DNA of 7,051 nt from Azoarcus sp. (GTDB lineage Bacteria; Pseudomonadota; Gammaproteobacteria; Burkholderiales; Rhodocyclaceae): positions 1 through 7,051 of the forward strand of contig JAITCV010000186.1 in NCBI GenBank assembly GCA_031282905.1, written 5' to 3'. A program made the translations under genes and the position numbers. The notes below the pieces were generated by a model. It was not told the DNA's origin. It saw only the letters and a program-made list of their open reading frames with translations, and searched no databases. Below, piece after piece: positions 4,317 to 7,051 of this stretch (position 1 is its first letter; each line of letters starts with the position of its first letter).

Positions 4317-6797
4317 ATGCCAGAACAAAACCCGCCCGCCCAGAACGATTACGACGAATCCAGCATCCAGCAGCTCGAAGGGCTGGAAGCGGTCAGGAAG
4401 CGCCCCGGCATGTACATCGGCGACACGTCCGACGGCACCGGGCTGCATCACATGGTGTTCGAAGTGGTCGACAACGCCATCGACGAGGCGCTGGCCGGGC
4501 ATTGCGACGACATCGTGGTAACGATCCACAGCGACAATTCCATCTCCGTCACCGACAATGGCCGCGGCATCCCGGTCGGCATCAAGATGGACGACAAACA
4601 CGAACCCAGGCGCAGCGCGGCGGAAATCGTCATGTGCGTGCTCCATGCCGGCGGCAAGTTCAACCAGAACAGCTACAAGGTCTCCGGCGGGCTGCACGGC
4701 GTGGGGGTGTCCTGCGTCAACGCCCTCTCCAAATGGCTGCAACTGACCATCGCCCGCGATGGCAAGCGCCATTTCCTGGAATTCCACCATGGCGTGGCGC
4801 AGGATCGCGTGATCGAGACGGTCGGCGGCGTCGAAGTCTCGCCGATGAAAGTCCTTGGCGAAACATCGAAGCGCGGCACCAAGGTGCACTACCTTGCCGA
4901 CGACGAAATCTTCGGCAATATCGAATATCACTACGACATTCTCGCCAAACGCCTGCGCGAGCTCTCCTTCCTCAACAACGGCGTGAAAATCCGCCTCGTC
5001 GACCAGCAAACGGCCAAGGAAGAAGATTTCGCTTTCGCGGGCGGGGTCAAGGGCTTCGTCGAATACATCAACCGCGCCAAGACCGTGCTGCACCCCACGG
5101 TGTTCTACGCCACCGGATCGAGCCGCATCGCCACCGCCGCGGGCGAAGCCGACCTCGAGGTCGAAGTCGCCATGCAGTGGAACGACAGCTACCAGGAACA
5201 GGTACTGTGCTATACCAACAACATCCCGCAAGCCGACGGCGGCACCCACCTCACCGGCCTGCGCGCGGCAATGACGCGGGTCATCCATAAATACGTCGAA
5301 GAACACGAAATCGCCAAGAAAGCCAAGGTCGACGTCACCGGCGACGACATGCGCGAAGGGCTGGCCTGTGTGCTGTCGGTGAAGATGCCCGACCCCAAAT
5401 TCGCCAGCCAGACCAAGATGAAGCTGGTGTCTTCCGAGGCCCGCCCGGCGGTGGAAGAAGTCGTGGCGGCGAAACTGGCCGATTTCCTGCTGGAGAGCCC
5501 GATCGATGCCAAGACCATTTGCGGCAAGATCGTCGAAGCCGCCCGCGCGCGCGAAGCCGCCCGCAAGGCGCGCGAGATGACGCGCCGCAAAGGCGTGCTC
5601 GACGGCGCGGGCCTGCCCGGCAAACTCGCCGACTGCCAGGAAAAAGACCCGGCGCAATGCGAGGTCTACATCGTCGAGGGCGACTCCGCCGGCGGCTCGG
5701 CCAAACAAGGGCGCGATCGCAAATTCCAGGCCATCCTGCCCCTGCGCGGCAAGGTACTCAACGTCGAAAAAGCCCGCTTCGAGAAACTCATCGGCTCGGA
5801 AGCCATCGTCACCCTGATCACCGCGCTCGGCACCGGCATCGGCAAGGAAGATTACAAGCCCGAAAAGCTGCGTTATCACCGCGTCATTCTGATGACCGAC
5901 GCCGACGTCGACGGCGCGCACATCCGCACTCTGCTGCTCACCTTCTTCTACCGGCAGATGCCCGAACTCATCGAGCGCGGCCACATCTACATCGCCCAGC
6001 CGCCGCTCTACAAGCTCAAGCACGGCAAGACCGAGATCTACATCAAGGACGACCACGAACTCAACAACCACCTGCTCAAACTCGCGCTCGACGGCGCCTC
6101 CCTCATCTCGCGCGCAGGCGCCGCGCCCATCGCCGACGAAACCCTGGGCGGGTTGGCGCGCAGCTATCTGCTGGCCGAAGCCATCGTCAAGCGTCTGGCC
6201 AGCTTCATCGACCCCGAAGTGCTGCACGTCATTCTCGCGCACGACCTCGCCCTGAGCCTCGCCGACGAAGCCGCCGCCCGCGCCACGGCGGGCGGATTGC
6301 AAGCCTTCCTGCCGGACGACTTGCGGATATACGCCGAATTCCATGAAGAGACCGAAGCCTGGCGTCTCGCCATCGAGCGCATGCACCACGGCAACCGGCG
6401 GCTCAGTTGGATCGAAGCCGATTTTCTTGCCTCCGGCGACTATCGTGGCATCCGCACCGCAGCCGAATCCATCTCGGGGCTCATCGGCCCCGGCGCCGAA
6501 ATCCGCCGCGCCGACAAGCGGCAGGCGGTGACGCGTTTCTCGGAGGCCATCGCCTGGCTGCTCGCCGAAGTCGAGCGCGGCCTCTCCAAACAGCGCTACA
6601 AAGGACTGGGCGAGATGAACCCCAGCCAACTCTGGGAAACCACGATGGACCCGGCAGTGCGCCGCCTGCTGCGGGTACAGATCGACGACGCCATCGCCGC
6701 CGACGAAATCTTCACCACCTTGATGGGCGACGACGTCGAGCCGCGCCGCGCCTTCATCGAGTCGAACGCCTTGCGGGCGCAGAATATCGACGTGTGA
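4317..6797 (+). CDS. gyrB: DNA gyrase subunit B (ATPase subunit)
   Basis: With GyrA it forms the type IIA topoisomerase that introduces negative supercoils using ATP. 826 residues, a normal length for the long proteobacterial form. The GHKL ATPase domain has RPGMYIGDT (29-37), VVDNAIDEA with N53 as Mg/ATP ligand (51-59), TDNGRGIP (79-86) and SGGLHGVGVS (123-132). The transducer region follows to about residue 410. The TOPRIM domain has EGDSAGGSAKQGR (454-466) with catalytic E454, and TDADVDG (527-533) with D528 and D530. A Gram-negative insert spans about 585-750, then the tail RYKGLGEMNP (760-769). E. coli D426 is conserved as D456, K447 is a conservative R477, and the coumarin-contact R136 corresponds to R147, so no classic target-site resistance change is seen. 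The loop DDKHEPRRSAAE (92-103) is four residues longer than in E. coli. recF is absent between dnaN and gyrB. The Shine-Dalgarno is weak; an A/T-rich stretch at 4250-4262 might hold a secondary promoter. Confidence 0.98.
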   Translation: MPEQNPPAQNDYDESSIQQLEGLEAVRKRPGMYIGDTSDGTGLHHMVFEVVDNAIDEALAGHCDDIVVTIHSDNSISVTDNGRGIPVGIKMDDKHEPRRSAAEIVMCVLHAGGKFNQNSYKVSGGLHGVGVSCVNALSKWLQLTIARDGKRHFLEFHHGVAQDRVIETVGGVEVSPMKVLGETSKRGTKVHYLADDEIFGNIEYHYDILAKRLRELSFLNNGVKIRLVDQQTAKEEDFAFAGGVKGFVEYINRAKTVLHPTVFYATGSSRIATAAGEADLEVEVAMQWNDSYQEQVLCYTNNIPQADGGTHLTGLRAAMTRVIHKYVEEHEIAKKAKVDVTGDDMREGLACVLSVKMPDPKFASQTKMKLVSSEARPAVEEVVAAKLADFLLESPIDAKTICGKIVEAARAREAARKAREMTRRKGVLDGAGLPGKLADCQEKDPAQCEVYIVEGDSAGGSAKQGRDRKFQAILPLRGKVLNVEKARFEKLIGSEAIVTLITALGTGIGKEDYKPEKLRYHRVILMTDADVDGAHIRTLLLTFFYRQMPELIERGHIYIAQPPLYKLKHGKTEIYIKDDHELNNHLLKLALDGASLISRAGAAPIADETLGGLARSYLLAEAIVKRLASFIDPEVLHVILAHDLALSLADEAAARATAGGLQAFLPDDLRIYAEFHEETEAWRLAIERMHHGNRRLSWIEADFLASGDYRGIRTAAESISGLIGPGAEIRRADKRQAVTRFSEAIAWLLAEVERGLSKQRYKGLGEMNPSQLWETTMDPAVRRLLRVQIDDAIAADEIFTTLMGDDVEPRRAFIESNALRAQNIDV

Positions 6798-6817
6798 TGA
6801 CGTACCGATCGTGGCTT

Positions 6818-7051
6818 TCAAGGAGATGTTGCTGACCTCAACGTATCCGACGGTAATTCGCCGAACATTTCCCTGTAATCGGCGGCGAAGTGGGAGAGGT
6901 GCCAGAAGCCCCAGCGCGCGGCGATGTCGCCGACGGTTTCTTGTGAAGCGCGGGCCTGGCGCAATGCGCGCCGCACGCTGTTCAGGCGCATGGCGCGCAG
7001 GAACTTCACCGGGGTGAGATCGAGCACTTCCTGGAAACTGTATTGCAGGGT
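6818..7051 (-). CDS. AraC-family transcriptional regulator, C-terminal DNA-binding end (partial)
   Basis: The frame is open from the window edge (7051) to a TGA at 6820-6818, giving the last 77 residues. It contains the second half of an AraC/XylS-type double helix-turn-helix domain: TLQYSFQEVL (end of the first HTH), LTPVKFLRAMRLNSVRRALR (linker helix), then VGDIAARWGFWHLSHFAADY and REMFGELPSDTLR (second HTH with the conserved G-F pair, the F seven residues on and the closing F-G-x-x-P-S). The N-terminal effector-binding part lies outside the window, so ligand and regulon are unknown. The gene converges on gyrB with 20 bases between the stops and no obvious hairpin terminator in that gap. 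GTG at 7027 is an internal codon, not a start. Confidence 0.9.
   Translation of the reverse strand, partial: TLQYSFQEVLDLTPVKFLRAMRLNSVRRALRQARASQETVGDIAARWGFWHLSHFAADYREMFGELPSDTLRSATSP

Noticed and set aside
4218..6821. An 867-codon open frame on the minus strand opposite gyrB
   Set aside because: It mirrors the codon phase of a GC-rich gene, its translation is repetitive (Val/Asp/Gly/His-rich) without recognisable domains, and gyrB on the other strand is unambiguous.

Overview
This window carries the dnaA-dnaN-gyrB replication locus of a GC-rich proteobacterium, most likely a betaproteobacterium. Three things point that way: DnaA has the FCLARLEQELPPQQF-type N-terminus, GyrB has the Gram-negative C-terminal insert plus the DDKHEPRRSAAE version of the ATPase loop, and dnaN runs straight into gyrB with no recF between them. 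The species cannot be named from the sequence alone.

Left part (1 to about 950): A/T-rich, accessory-looking DNA (only 18 of 60 bases are G/C at 361-420, against 43 of 60 at 6721-6780 in gyrB). On the minus strand a small gene start has a -10 box, a Shine-Dalgarno site and a signal peptide. It runs out of frame into a headless fragment of a type III-like adenine DNA methyltransferase that leaves the window on the left. The next 500 bases hold no convincing gene but several stem-loops.

Middle (955-1578): a strong sigma-70-type promoter and a complete tRNA-Arg(CCG) with encoded CCA, then a leader of about 500 bases before dnaA. The leader contains inverted repeats, a T-rich patch, near-consensus DnaA boxes and a candidate dnaA promoter whose -35 overlaps one box. 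This suggests DnaA autoregulation and possibly part of oriC.

Right part (1579-7051): dnaA (initiator), dnaN (beta sliding clamp) and gyrB (gyrase subunit B) lie co-directionally with gaps of 88 and 67 bases. DnaA opens the origin, the clamp tethers the polymerase, and gyrase removes the supercoils made ahead of the fork. After gyrB, the C-terminal end of an AraC-family regulator gene converges from the minus strand, with 20 bases between the stops.

The most notable observations are an in-frame tandem duplication of 13 codons in the AAA+ domain of DnaA and the chimeric signal-peptide/methyltransferase junction. I found no CRISPR array, intact mobile element or obvious new multi-gene system.
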